Positions 1-11,789 of a stretch of DNA of 64,000 nucleotides are shown one piece after another. Location: positions 92,282,334-92,346,333 of the forward strand of contig JAUPFV010000004.1 of NCBI GenBank assembly GCA_036936605.1. Reading direction: 5' to 3'. The translations under genes were made by a program, and so were the position numbers. Origin of the DNA: Limnanthes douglasii subsp. nivea (lineage: Eukaryota > Streptophyta > Magnoliopsida > Brassicales > Limnanthaceae). The notes below the pieces were generated by a model. It was not told the DNA's origin. It searched no databases and was given only the letters and a program-made list of their open reading frames with translations. The stretch's first letter is position 1, and every line of letters starts with the position of its first letter.

Positions 1-3000
1 ATTTTTGGAGGAGATACAATGACAACACATTCCACTTCATCAAGAAAGAGACATGTCCACAATTTGGCCACCCAGTTAGATGGTGGAATATCTTCCCATC
101 AGTGCCAATCCCCATCCCCCATTCATAGTTTTTGATGAGGATGACCTGAGGGACACTGCAGGACCTCATGAGGATGCGGTGGTCATAGGGGCTTCAATAA
201 GAGGAAACGACATACGCCGAATTCTGATTAATACTGGCAGTTCGGCAAACATTTTGTTTTTAAGATCCTACAAGTAAATGAGAAATCCAGCTGTTATTCA
301 ACGTTCGAACAGAACCGTCGTAGGCTTCACATGAAGTTCTGCATATGTGATCGGGGAGTTCGAAGAGGAAGTGTTGTTGGTCAAGGGGCCCTTTAAAAAG
401 ATGGTGAGAGTGTTGTTTGTTGCCCAACGTCGTATAATGTATTTTTTGGGAGGTCTTAGCTCTCCAGAATGCATGTTGTGGCTTCTACGGTCCACCAATG
501 CTTGAAATATGTTGTCCATGGACAAGTAGGTGTTGTCCGAAGCGGTCAAAATATAGCAAGGGAATATTACGTAACAGCCTTTGCCCCTATAACTCTGGGG
601 GCAGTCAGAATTAAAAAGGATTAGAAACTATTGGAGCCTTCTAATGAGGAGAATGAGATTGATAATCCCAATGAGGCTCCCAGTGTTATAATACCCATCG
701 AAGAGGTTGAAACTCACTCCCTCGCAGAGGGCAAGACTTTTAAGATTGGTTCTAAGCTAGCACCGGAGTTGAAACACCGGTTGTTATCTTTTTTGATGAA
801 TAATCAACATGTATTTGCATGGTGCAATAGTGATGTTACCGGAGTACCAACAGATATTATTCCACACAAGCTGTTAATCCAAAGTGATATTACACCAGTT
901 GTACAAAAGATGAGGTCTTTCTCCAAGGAAAAAACAGATGTGATTGTCCAAGAAGTTGACCGGTTAACCAAATTGGGTCACATTAAAGAATCACAATACC
1001 CTTTGTTGACTGCCAACCCTGTGTTAGTTAAGAAAAATAATGGCAAGTGGCGTATGTGTATTGATTTCACTGACCTCAATAGGGAATTCCCTAAAGATCT
1101 TTATCTCGTTCATCGGATAGATCATTTAGTGGATTCTACATCTAGAAACAAGTTTTTGTCCTTCATGGGGACCTTCTCAGGGTACAACCAGATACAAGTA
1201 GATCTGAAGGATCAAGATGGCATTACTTTCATCACAGACAGAGGTCTTCATTGTTACAAGGTAATTCCCTGTGGGTTGAAAAATGTTGGGGCTACTTATT
1301 AGAGGTTGATGAATAAAACTTTTGCTAATCAGGTTGGTAAAAACATAGAAGTCTACATAGATGATATGATGGTTAATAGCCTGGAGGAAGATTTACATGT
1401 ATCTGACCTTCAAGGGACATTCTCTAATTTAGAAGCAGTGAATTTAAAGTTGAACCCTGAGAAGTGTGTATTTGGGGTCCGATCTGGAAACTTCTTGGTC
1501 TACATAATAAATGAAAAGGGAATCCAGTCTGATCCGGATCAGCTTAATGCCTTACTAGAAATGGACCCTCCTCGGAATGTTAAAGAAGTTCAAAGGTTCA
1601 CAGAAAGGTTGGCTGCGTTGAATAGGTTTATCTCAAGCTCATCAGACAAGTGTGCTACATTCTTCCAAGTGTTGAGAAATGCTAAAGACTTCAATTGGTC
1701 CCTACAGTGTAACCAGGATTTTATTGAAATAAAGAAACATTTGTCCTCACCTAAAACTCTTTTCAAACTTGTTCGGGGAGAAAAGCTCTATGTGTATCTA
1801 TCTGTGTCAAAATATGCAATAAGTGTTGTGTTAGTAAGGGAGGTGGACAATTACCCTCGTCCGGTGTATTACATCAGTAAGAGTCTGTTGGATGCTGAAA
1901 GAAGATACTTGAAATTGGAAAAATTGGCGTTGGCCTTAGTAATTGCAGCAAGAAAGATGACACCCTACTTCTAAGCTCATTCCATTGTTGTCTGAACGTC
2001 TTTCCCTTTAAACAATATCAAGCAGAATGACCAAGTGGTAAGTGAAATAGGGTGATTACGATATTGACTTTTCCCCTTGAACATCGATTAAAGCCCAATC
2101 GGTGGCTGACTTCTTGGTGGAATTTCATGCTAATAGATCATACGGACAGGAATCATGAAATTATTCTAAAAAAGAATGGGTAGTTCGAACTGATGGTGGT
2201 TCAAGTACTATAGGTTGTGGAGCTGGAATTCGCCTAACCTCCCCATATAATGATAGAATGTACCAAGCTATATGCTTTGGGTTCTAAGCTTCTAACAATG
2301 AGTCTGAATATGAAGCAACCATAGCTGGTCTTAAGCTAACTCTCTTATGTGGGGCTAAGAGAGTTTGGTATGAGTGATTCTCAATTACTCATCCACTATT
2401 CTTAAGGGAATTCTGAAGAAAATAAGGAACAGTTGGTTAAATATTTGCATATGTTTAAACAAGTGGCAGCAAACTTTAAAAATATTTGCTATGAGCACAT
2501 TCCTAGATCGGAAAACACATTGGCAGATTATTTGGCAATTATAACCTATTCTCAATCCTACCCATGGATTCTTGTACAAGAATGCCCATCTGTACAAACA
2601 GAACAGAAGAAAGAGGATGATGAAATATGAGCATACTTGTTATTCAACCTAAAAATTGGAGATATGATCTTCCCCAACACATCTCCGATGGGATATTACC
2701 TCTGGATAAAGTTGTGGCAAAAAAGATTAAGTACAAGACTCGCGGTTTCTTGATACTAAGAGAAGTTATCTACAATAAGTCTTTCAGCAGGCCTCTCCTA
2801 CGCTGTTTAGGGTTTGAAGAATCCCCGGTTGTAATATCGGAACTACATAATGGGAAAGGTTCAGTACACTGTGGCTATAGAGCTTTAACCCGGAGAGTCT
2901 TGTTAGCAGGATACTACTGGCCAACCATAATGGCAGATGCCAAAGAAATGGTGAATAAATGTGATCATTGTCAAAAGTATGGGAATGAAATTCATGTGCC

Positions 3001-3893
3001 AGCAGTACCTATAGAGTCCATATTTGAACTAGTACCCTTTTCCATATGGGGTATGGATCTAGTGGGGCCTCTCCCTATGGCATCCGACGGAAGTAGGAAA
3101 ATTATAGTTACTATTGACTATTTCTCTAAATGGATAAAGGTAGCTCCTTTGGATGAAACCACTTCGAAGGCAGTTATTAAATTTATCTTATCTAACATAT
3201 GTTGTAGGTTTGGGGTTCCCCAGAATATTACTACAGACAATGGGCCACAGTTTGATAATAAAGACATGGAAGCCTTCTGTACCTCTTGAGGAATTCAACA
3301 TTGTTTTTCTTCTATTTTCCACCCTCAAGAAAATGGCCAGGTTGAGGTTGCAAATAGAACTATCTTGTCCGGATTGAAGAAGAATTTGGAAGGAGCTGCA
3401 GGAAAGTGACCAAGTTATTTACAAGAAGTATTGTGGGCCTATCGAACTACTCATCAGGCTGCCACACAAGAGTCTCTTTTTTGCTTTAGTATATGGGATG
3501 GATGCAATTACTCACATAGAAACCACTTTACCATCACACAGACTCCAAAACTATTCTGAACAGGCTAATGATATAGCAGTTAGGAATTAGTCGGACTTGA
3601 TAGAAGAAAAAAAAGGTTAAAGCACATCTGAGAACAACCCACTACCAAGGCTTGATGAGGAGCAGGTTTGCTTCCAAAGTTAAAAGAAGGGATTTTCAAA
3701 CAGAGGAAAAGTTTTAAGAAAAGTCTTTTTACACACCAAAGACAAGCAGTTCGGTAAGCTGGCTCCGAATTGGGAAGGCCCGCATGTGGTCTGTGAAAAG
3801 GTTAAACTAGGAACATACAGGTCGTAAGACAAATAAGGGAGAGCTTTAAGGCACCCATGAAATGTTGAGCATCACAGGTTATACTTAGAATAG
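1..3893 (+). pseudogene. Element A gag-pol remnant (protease, RT, RNase H, integrase)
   Basis: Degenerate polyprotein. The protease lies around 80-280 with INTGSSANILF; the codon at 230-232 reads Asn where the catalytic Asp is expected. RT runs from about 631 to 1974 with one in-frame TAG at 1303-1305 and the YIDDMM active site near 1350. RNase H (about 2190-2630) is broken by frameshifts. Integrase starts near 2627: a zinc-binding HCGYRALTRRVLL...CDHCQ region (2830-2980), WGMDLVGPLP, TDNGPQF and QENGQVEVANR, so the DDE residues are still readable across a stop near 3289. The end HPxNVEH..YLE and TAG at 3891-3893 match elements B and C. It would have encoded capsid processing, reverse transcription and integration functions. 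Confidence 0.88.
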
Positions 3894-3945
3894 AACTCTT
3901 TTGTAAATATTTACTTTTTAAATACCAATGTAAATATTAGAGGGC

Positions 3946-3993
3946 ATACTCTTTCCTACCCTGGTGGCACGAGGAGGTTTTAATGAGATGTCT
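3946..3993 (+). other. Conserved non-coding block after pol, copy in element A
   Basis: About 48 bp starting ATACTCTTTCCTACCCTGG and ending GGTTTTAATGAGATGTC. Nearly the same string follows pol in element B (19043-19093) and, reversed, in element C (34642-34694), although the surrounding bases have diverged. The GGTTTTAATGAG part recalls a motif often seen in plant LTR retrotransposons (recalled, not searched). A role in 3' end formation or in separating the two opposed genes is inference. Confidence 0.7.
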
Positions 3994-4300
3994 GGGTTTT
4001 CAATAATATATGATGTCTTCTTCAAAAGGCTGGTATGATTTTGTTTCAATTCGGATGATAAACATTTATTCAACACTCCGGCTCTCAAGCTTTTTTGAGT
4101 TGATGGGATATGCTTAACACTTGATCACAATTATTAAACGCATATGATCGGAGATGTTGGATACTTTGGTTCAACATTTCTGAAATATTATAGGCTATTT
4201 AAACATTGTCCATAGAAGTTTTAAACAAAATATTGAACAAAAGGAAAACGTGATAATTAAAACCTGATCGGACTCAAACCAATCAATAGTACAAAAGATG

Positions 4301-4316
4301 CCTTGGTCATCCAAGG
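4301..4316. other. Hairpin CCTTGGtcatCCAAGG beyond the antisense gene
   Basis: A perfect 6-bp inverted repeat with a 4-bp loop lies about 65 bp downstream of the antisense gene stop. Element C has the same hairpin twice at the matching place, and the adjoining GACTTTAG is shared as well. Function is unknown; a signal in the 3' untranslated region is a guess. Confidence 0.6.
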
Positions 4317-4378
4317 ACTTTAGTATTTCAAAACAAAAAGTACATAATGAAACCTTAGGGTTTGTTCCTTTCGGATTT

Positions 4379-7138
4379 TTATTCACCTCCATCTTCTTTG
4401 GGACTTTTGAGTTCAACACTTGAACTCTCACTCGTTCCTTCATCGTCATCAGTAGAGTCGATTCCACTAAATTAGTTGCGCTTGTCACCACCTGTTAAGG
4501 TGTGGAATGGGATGTCATCATAGTCTACATATTTCCATAGGGGACCAAGGATCCTCTTAGGAAAGGTTTCGTGAAACAAGAGGACCATATCGGACTTGAT
4601 CCCATCATCCTTTAGGGAATCCACTATCCCATTAACATACTTCTCTATGCCCGCAGCTATGGCTTGAGTTTGTTGGCGTTCCATGGCTTTTTTCTCTTTG
4701 GTCTTCTCTTCGACAATATTCTACAACTTAGCCTTCTCACTGGATAAATTCTGGATAGTACCAACCTTATTTTTCAATTGCTTCTTCAAAGCTGTGAGGT
4801 CTTTTGAAGAAGAGGTCTCCAGGTTGGAGTATTTGGTTTGGAGCTCCTTGCTGGCCGCTTCTGACTTGAGCAGTTGAGCAGCTAGCTTTTGTTCCATGGC
4901 TTTTCTTCCTTATATCAGTTGACAAGTTTTGTTTGTCTGTGGTTAGAGAATTGATGGTACATGTTTGAGTCCTTACATGTCTCTCCAGATCAAGCACTGG
5001 TCGGATATAGCCTAGGAGGGCATGGCGCAAAGTGTCTTGCTCCCCGGATATGGCATAGGTCTTCCCATTATGAGTCATCATATTGGAAGAACTGGGAGGA
5101 CGGTAAGGCCCCGTGAAGTCATCTTTCTCTAGAATATTGAAATAAATATTGATGCCTTGAAAGGCCTTAAGGTCTACCTCGTCGTTATCATCACCAACAA
5201 CCTGTCAGGAATGAAGGTCAGTTGGAATTTCCTCTTGTAAAGTAGGATGAGTAGGAGCTGGGGGAGGACTTCAGGAGGGCGAAGAATTATCTCTGATCCC
5301 AGAGTGACTTTCTTTTTCTTGGAAGCTTTCTCATCACTGCTGGCCTTACGCTTTTTATCATTCTTCGGAGGCTTTAATGGGTTCTTTGACCCACCAGCTT
5401 CCTTTATAGTCACTTCTACTGCTTTCAGCAAAGCAACATGAATACCTCCCTGGTTCTCCAAACCGGTCCCCTCAGTAGTTGTTTGGGCTGGGTCTGTTGT
5501 GGCCTTCTTGTTGTTGTTTTTCTTCATCTTACTGGGGGCTTTGGCCGTAGAAGGCAGGTATAACTTGGCACAATTGGCCTCTATCCTCCTTAGGATCACA
5601 TCTTCGGGGGGAGGGGTAGTCAACTCTTCCCTGGTGAGATCTCTTCTACCTGTGGTGTTGAGATCTCACGAAGTTACATGATTTGAAGCAATTGTGAAAA
5701 ACATTGCCCCAGTTCTCCGAAGCCCAACCGTTCAGCTTGGCACAAGTATCCTGTCCTGCCTCCAAGTAATCTGAGAACTCGTTCGGAAGTACTGAAAAGA
5801 AACATTAGTTAGTTCGAATTAAAAACTTAACACTTGAAAGATAAAAAAAGAAATAAAAGAAACGCATCAGTGCTCTTCCAGCGACTAATCAAAAGGCTTG
5901 GGTTTGATTCAGCCTTGATCTTCTTGCCATTCTCCCAAGCCCCACTAAGAAATAGGAACTGCGTCCTCTAGGGTTTTTTGGACTTTAAGAGATCATCCAC
6001 TACCTTATAATCGTTTCCCATGTTGTAATAATAGAATGGGATCTGATGGTTTTTACACAAGCTTGCCACAACAACAAATTGTTTCATCGGTAGTGGAATC
6101 TTGGACAACCTAGACGCCATGATGCAGGCCAGAAGGGTATACCAAGCATTGGGGCTTAGTTGGCTGGGGCACAACTTAATTAGATGGAAGTATATGACTA
6201 TCTCTGGGTCCAAAGGGAACCAAAGTCCCAAGTTCAACACTTCAGTGTAAACCACCACTTCATTTAGCTAACAATCCATTGGGGTCTCCGGAGTGATCGA
6301 AATCCTCACTTTTACAGACTCTGGGTTCCCTCACTTAGTGTGGATCTGACCTAGCTCATCTGTGTGGGTATACACATAAGTAATATTTTGAAGTGCCAGC
6401 AAGTATTTGACGCTGACCTTCTTAAAGCAAGGACCCACTTTGCCCTCCAAGCTCTCGGGAAGAGCATCCGGATGAGACATACCCACCTTAGTCTTGCCTT
6501 TCCGGTCTGAAGCTGTATTTCCTATTTGACCGGATGCCTCAGCCTCCAAAGGGGCTTCTTCTATACTGTCTTCCATAGTTTTTCCATCATTGTAGAAGAT
6601 TGTTCGGAGGGCTTTCAAGATGGATGTTCAGAGGGTTGTGCAAATGACAGTTCGGTTAATCTGGTTTCTGCTAGGGGCTGTTGCCCGGATGTTTTAGCCT
6701 GTGGCTTAGATTTTATTACCTCCGAACTGGAGGAATTTGAAGATGTGGTAGTAGATTTGGGTCAGACTGACGTGCGGCCCGCCGAGGGGTTAATTTGTCT
6801 AAATATTTTTCTGTGTCTGACCCCATCGTGATGAAAGGTGAGGGATTTCTTATGCTAGAAACAAATTTTTCCGTGTGTAAAGGATTTTGGGACTCCTAGG
6901 CTGAGGACCCAGATGGGAGAGGTGAAAGGTTTGCTTCAAATGACAATTTCCTAACCTTAGAGGGTTTTGAGGAAGATGATCCCTGATCTGTATTTAACTG
7001 TGGTTGATTACTTCTTTCACTTGGTGAAACAGGAAGACTAGCAACAAGGCGTTTATCTCTCGCTACTTTTTGTGCTCTCTCTAATTTAGATAAGTTCAAC
7101 CAACCTCCTTTTACTAAGGCGTTTCTGGCTGTGAACAT
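4379..7138 (-). pseudogene. Antisense extra gene of element A (gypsy-type 'transposase_28'-like), broken
   Basis: Runs opposite to pol. ATG at 7138 starts MFTARNALVKGGWLNLSKLE, which element C repeats almost exactly. After a Ser-rich, variable section come SLEGKVGPCFKKVSVKYLLAL (about 6450) and the core LGLWFPLDPE...SPNAWYTLLACIMASRL (6250-6100). A small intron at about 5792-5864 has a clear TTTTCAG acceptor, but the donor reads GC or is mutated. Downstream are Lys-rich stretches, a coiled-coil-like section and KSDMVLLFHETFPKR (about 4590), ending in an acidic Ser tail with TAA at 4379-4381. Several stops and shifts make this copy a pseudogene. The core resembles Pfam PF04195, a family named only from its association with gypsy elements; its biochemical role is unknown. 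Confidence 0.8.
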
Positions 7139-7228
7139 ATAGGATTCGAGAACAAATTTGAAGATGAACTGAGCTTTCTCTTTCTAAGAACGTATCTGAT
7201 TTTTTAAGACAATGAAACAGTAGAAAAG

Positions 7229-7238
7229 TTTATATATA
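7229..7238 (-). promoter_or_regulatory. TATA box for the antisense gene of element A
   Basis: On the minus strand the bases read TATATAAA about 90 bp upstream of the ATG at 7138. Elements B and C have a TATA box at a like distance, which supports a separate promoter for this gene. Use as a promoter is inference. Confidence 0.5.
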
Positions 7239-7588
7239 ACAGTGAAAAAGGGTAGTTACCTAGGAGAAGGTAAATCGATTTTAAGAAATTATTAAAGGCT
7301 GCAAAGCGTGAAAGTTAAAGTCTATGTAACTTTCTAGCTTAGTGGGTACAAGATTCAAGGTGAAAAATAGCTGAGAGGTCGAACCAACGACTAACATGTG
7401 TCCCACGATTCAAGAAAAACTCTTAGAATTCTGAGTTAAAAAGTCAGTTCCACCAAAATACGAACAGAGTCACTTTTAAAGAAAAACTTTTGCAGTTTAA
7501 ACGACACGGACAGATCGGAAAAATGTTGGTATTGTTTTTTTGAGTTTTAGCTCCTCCAAAGATCCTTTGCAAGATCTAAAGGGGCTAT

Positions 7589-7965
7589 TGATGAGTTCAG
7601 ATATTTGATTCACTGTGCCTTGACTAAATCCGAAGGGCAATTCGGACCAAACCACCACAATGAAATTGCGAACATGACAAATGCAATAAGTGTTGACTAA
7701 GCTAGTTGTTAATCACTTAAAACCATATTACTAATGGGTCCTCAAACTTGACCCGACTTCACGACCCAACCCAATAAGCACATGGGTCAGTAATTAAGTA
7801 TAAATACCCCAACGACTTTCATTAATGGGGGTAATCATAACTTACTAGTAGTAGGCAGCTTAATTATCTCTCTATTCTTCACATTAAACATAAAATATCA
7901 CAAATACCCAAAACACTTTTTGAACGCTTTACTAGGTTACCCTCATGGAGAAATAAACCACACTA
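7589..7965 (+). repeat. 3' LTR of element A
   Basis: Begins TGATGAGTTCAG directly after a purine-rich tract (TCTAAAGGGGCTA, about 7576-7588). The start, a TATAAATACCCC box near 7800 and the end (TTACCCTC..., ACCACACTA) align with the LTRs of element C read on its own strand. The last bases are mutated from the usual CA, so the right border is good to a few bases. Length is about 377 bp. Confidence 0.75.
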
Positions 7966-8747
7966 AAGGTAACGCTCTATATTTTTTATTAACATGTAGG
8001 TTTTTTCTAGAGTCTCAGTCTCATACTTTATTAGTTTTATTTAATTTTTTTAAATGGAGTCATATTCTTAAGCAATAGAGAGTAATGGATTCATCTTCTG
8101 AAATATTGCACCTCAGCATTAATTTTTCAAATTGAGAAATATCTTTAATTCCCGTCAAACTTCATTGATCAACCATATGTTATTCATAAAAATAATTTGA
8201 TGATAAGATATAAGGAACATATTTTTCCTAAATTTTTGTTTTGATATCGTCTCATGAAGTGATTGACATATCTTTTGATCTCTATATTTGTTTTTCAAAG
8301 TTAGTCCAAAATAATTTTATTTTTCCTATTAGTTTTAATTTTCTGAAATCAAACATGTCGAGCATCATAAAGTTGAAAAAAATCCATATCAAATTACCAG
8401 TTGAGGAAAACATTAGGGTTTAGTTGCCCGTCAAAATAAAGTGCATCGACCTTCACCGACTTTAACATTTTTCCTTCATATTTGGATTATTGTTTTATGG
8501 ATGATCCCTTTAGATATTTATTATGGTTTACATCCTTGTAAATTCCGTGATATTCATCGTATCTATTTTAATCAACTTTTTCCAACGTTTTAAGTTATTT
8601 TTTTAATTGGCTTACTGTTCATGTATTTGTGTGATCTAGTTGGTTATCGAATTTAAAACTTCATAATTTTATGTCGTGTTTATATATGGGTGTAAGTCTT
8701 TTATTTTATGTGAAAACTAGTTGTATGGAGATGAATAATATGGAAAA

Positions 8748-8784
<37 letters not shown>

Positions 8785-9199
8785 ACATTTTTGTCTTTGA
8801 TGCCAACATCGATGCAACACGTTAATGGATACAACACGTTAATGGATAGGTCTGGAATCATTTTAGAAAGTTTCATGCTCAAGGATTTATACCTAATTTA
8901 GAGCTTCACATATAATGATTTTACATTCATATTTAATTTTTACATGTCGGGTAAAAATTATTTTCTGAATTCTAAAAAAACTATCTTTTACAAGTTGATC
9001 TTTCATCTATTTATAAGAGATTGTATAAGATTTTAACCCTTACATTAAGTATAACAAAATTTAGGGTTTTCTTTTATATTTTAAGACCTAATTACACAAC
9101 TAAAGAGCTCTATAATTAGTTTTTGAATCTTAAAATATTCTTTTTAAAATAAATAATATGCTTTTGATTGTTCAGTTCTCTATCATCAATATCATAACC
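7966..9199. other. A+T-rich stretch without a recognisable gene
   Basis: No coding homology or splice pattern is evident on either strand. The short open frames here are A+T-rich and show no familiar motif. The only clear feature is the TA microsatellite at 8751-8782. Confidence 0.6.
8751..8782. repeat. (AT)n microsatellite, 16 units
   Basis: Uninterrupted AT dinucleotides for about 32 bp. A shorter AT run lies near 9889-9902. Confidence 0.95.
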
Positions 9200-9648
9200 C
9201 AAAAAGTAAATGAGATGGATCAAAAAGCTAATTTATTACATTAAACATGTGGCTGAGGTACAAATCAAGTATAAGCGAATAAGCTCAACAATGAATAATA
9301 AAGTGTATGACCATACATGATACAAAGTTTCAAAAAGTGGACAACCTTGAATTATGAGATATTAAAATTCTATCGATCACATAATAATGATAATTTAATT
9401 AATCCCCAAAAATATAATAAGAACCTGAGCTCACAAAGAAATAAATGATTTTTCTCAATCTAGATGGTGATAACTTCTTTCATAAACATTATTGTGTTGA
9501 TTTTATATACATAATTACCTTCATGATAAGGTATTCATCTACTAGCTCATTACTTATACTAGATTACATTTCAATCAAACTATTATTGACAATAGCCAAA
9601 TGCATCATTAAATCTGTGACGGTCGATCAAAATGGAGAAATTCCAACA
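9200..9648 (-). repeat. Probable 3' LTR end and polypurine tract of a minus-strand Ty1/copia element
   Basis: Read on the minus strand, GGTCCAAGTGGGAGAT is followed at 9648 by TGTTGGAATTTCTCC. This is the usual look of a plant copia polypurine tract followed by the LTR start. It lies downstream of the copia reverse transcriptase remains at 11790-12654 in the right orientation. The far border (about 9200) is not resolved, and no matching 5' LTR was found, so the extent is tentative. Confidence 0.4.
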
Positions 9649-10088
9649 ATCTCCCACTTGGACCATCATCTGCTACTATATGATGCATCTATTAAATGAA
9701 TATTCTTAATTTTATCATCTCAAATAGATAACTGAAAAATTTCATACATGACCCTTAATGACACAAGCATAAAGTTATACACATTAATTAAAATTGCAAA
9801 TTTATGCATCAATAATCAAAATATTGCAACAATAAACTACACCAATCTATCATGGTGTATAAAATAATAAAAATATGAATATAATATTATATATATATAT
9901 ATATTCTTAATTGATGATATTTAAGTGGAGATCTAGTTAATGTGTATGAGAAGTCACTAAAAATAAAAGCATACTTTATATATGCTTGCATCTAATGATG
10001 TTATTGGTTCGTTTCGGTCTGAGTTTTAATAAAACAAAAAGGACCGCTAAGCTTATTGGTTCAGAACGAACCGAGCTGATAAGATTTC

Positions 10089-10720
10089 GGGTGTAAAAAT
10101 TGGAACCAAACCCAAATTCATAAAAAATGGTTTAGTTTGATTCAGTTCGGTTTGGTTCTAGTTTAAATCCAGTCCGATTTAGTTGGGACTGATTCAGTCT
10201 ATAATTTGTTTTTTAAGATAAAATAAATCTAATTAAAAAATCACAGCATAATCTTGCAATTTTATATATTATTGTTCTGTTTTTATATTTATTTTTTTAT
10301 TAGCGGATTATTACTAATTTTTCTTCATCTAGAAATTATTTTTGTTGGTATTCATGAGTAATAGTTTTGCAGGTATTCATGGCTTATTCAATCAAAGTTT
10401 GTCTTCAATTAATTAAAGGCTTTAGAGTTAAAAACTGGTGATTTCACATCGGTTGTACTGGTTATCGATTTTATCGGTTTGGTTCAATATCAGTAGGTTT
10501 ATTGGTTTTATCGGTTCGATTATGAATCATTTCTATTGTTTTATTGATTTATTGGTTTGCTTCCAAACTGATTTTATCAGTTTGGTTTTTAACCGGTCTC
10601 AGTTTTTAATATAGAACCGTGAAATGGACCGATAAAGTTTGATCTGATTCTTGGTTCGGTTTTTATCAGTTCTGTTTGGTTTGGTTAAGAATCATTAAAA
10701 TTCGTACTTTCACCTATAAA
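10089..10720. repeat. Possible fold-back repeat rich in GGTTCGGTTT motifs
   Basis: The left part holds GAACCAAACC-type strings and the right part many TCGGTTTGGTT-type strings, with outer ends reading GGGTGTAAAAATTGG and, reversed from the right, AGGTGAAAGTACGAA. Such composition is common in plant non-autonomous fold-back or MITE-like repeats. The terminal match is weak and no target duplication was found, so identity stays open. Confidence 0.3.
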
Positions 10721-10989
10721 TTTAAGTGCACATACAACCAAATAAAGCACATATCTTGGTATCAAATACAAACTCTCACTGACATTAATGATCATCTAAA
10801 CAAGCAACCTTCATGTTACTAGTGTGCTTTTAGAAAATTGTGGAGATCAAGTTTTATTAAAAGAACACTAAGTTTATTCCAACGTGCTTTCTCTTGATTT
10901 GATGACTATGAAATCTCTTTTCAACAAATACTAACTTGATATATATATATATGCTTGAAACTAACCGAGCTATATTGTTGTTTGAATAT

Positions 10990-11400
10990 TCAATTGCATA
11001 ATCATTATTTCAAAGGTTTTAAACTGGGATCAAATGGTTTTTGTGTTTTTTGTGATGTTTATCTTGAATGGTCGGCTGATCTTAATACAAAACTAGAGGT
11101 CTTGCCTTGGTGGATGGAGGCTGCAAATTCTATTAAAGCTTTTGGAAATGAGAAATACAATAAGAAATACTATAAAAATGCCCTTAGGAAGTACCAGAAG
11201 GATTTCTGCTACTTAGATATTTATTTGCGAAAAAAAGATCTAGACGACGAGAATAACTTATTATTGTGAAGGACCAAGGCTCAAATGTACACAAGCAGTG
11301 TTTCTTGTAAATTGAAACTAGAAGATCCTGAAGAGCATTGATGGATATCGAGTATGACATGAGCGACCCTGCAAAAGATAATACAATATAACAAAAGAGG
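10990..11400 (+). pseudogene. Cyclophilin-40 (SQUINT-type) TPR region, broken copy
   Basis: The plus strand encodes WSADLNTKLE, WWMEAANSIKAFGNEKYNKK, YYKNALRKYQKDFCYLDIYL and, after a TGA at about 11267-11269, RTKAQMYTSSVSCKLKLEDP; a shift then gives ALMDIEYDM. These are successive parts of the linker and first TPR of plant CYP40, a peptidyl-prolyl isomerase that binds Hsp90 and supports Argonaute loading. Only this portion is present, without the cyclophilin domain, and it is broken by a stop and a frameshift. The lack of introns suggests a retrocopy, but no poly(A) tail is seen. It appears to sit within the decayed copia element. Confidence 0.75.
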
Positions 11401-11439
11401 AGTACTTGTATCCCATATCGGTTAAATGTAAACATTTTG

Positions 11440-11789
11440 ACGATTTACATATGAATTCAATACATCTAATAACATAAGCTCAATAGTAGGTGAATGTAAT
11501 TTACTAAAATTAGTTTGATTTTTTCATTAAAATGGATCGGATTGTTAAGTAGGTCGGTCAGATTGTTAAGTAGGTCGGATGGACAATAAACTATATAAAT
11601 ATTAAAAAATAATTAATTATTTATTATATCCACGTCAGTACCCTACGTGGAAGCTGATGTGGAAGGTTAAAGGAAAAAATGGACAGGAAAAAAGATGGGA
11701 TAAAAAAGGACTAACTTGTTGCATTTTTTATAACGATAGTGACTCTTTTATTACATAAGTGAAGGATGAGGACTAACGTAAGACAAGTC
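11440..11789. other. Unassigned repeat-like DNA
   Basis: It holds a 21-bp near-tandem pair (GATTGTTAAGTAGGTCGG at about 11538-11580) and a short palindrome CCACGTCAGTACCCTACGTGG near 11630. No coding homology was recognised. Confidence 0.5.

Larger units (their letters stand above)
1..7965 (+). mobile_element. Ty3/gypsy LTR retrotransposon A (Tat-like), 5' end outside window
   Basis: Partial element running in from the left. On the plus strand it shows the gag-protease linker, protease, reverse transcriptase, RNase H and integrase, then a conserved non-coding block, an antisense extra gene, a purine tract at about 7576-7588 and a 3' LTR. The order PR-RT-RH-IN is that of Ty3/gypsy, and the antisense extra ORF is known from Tat/Grande-type plant elements. 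The 5' LTR, primer site and target duplication cannot be seen. Many stops and the loss of the protease Asp show that it is dead. Tat assignment is inference from protein motifs and layout. Confidence 0.85.

Noticed and set aside
8241..9699. Several open frames of 60-84 codons
   Set aside because: A+T-rich, with no motif, splice pattern or homology.
9889..9902. Short AT run as a regulatory element
   Set aside because: Too short and common in A+T-rich plant DNA.
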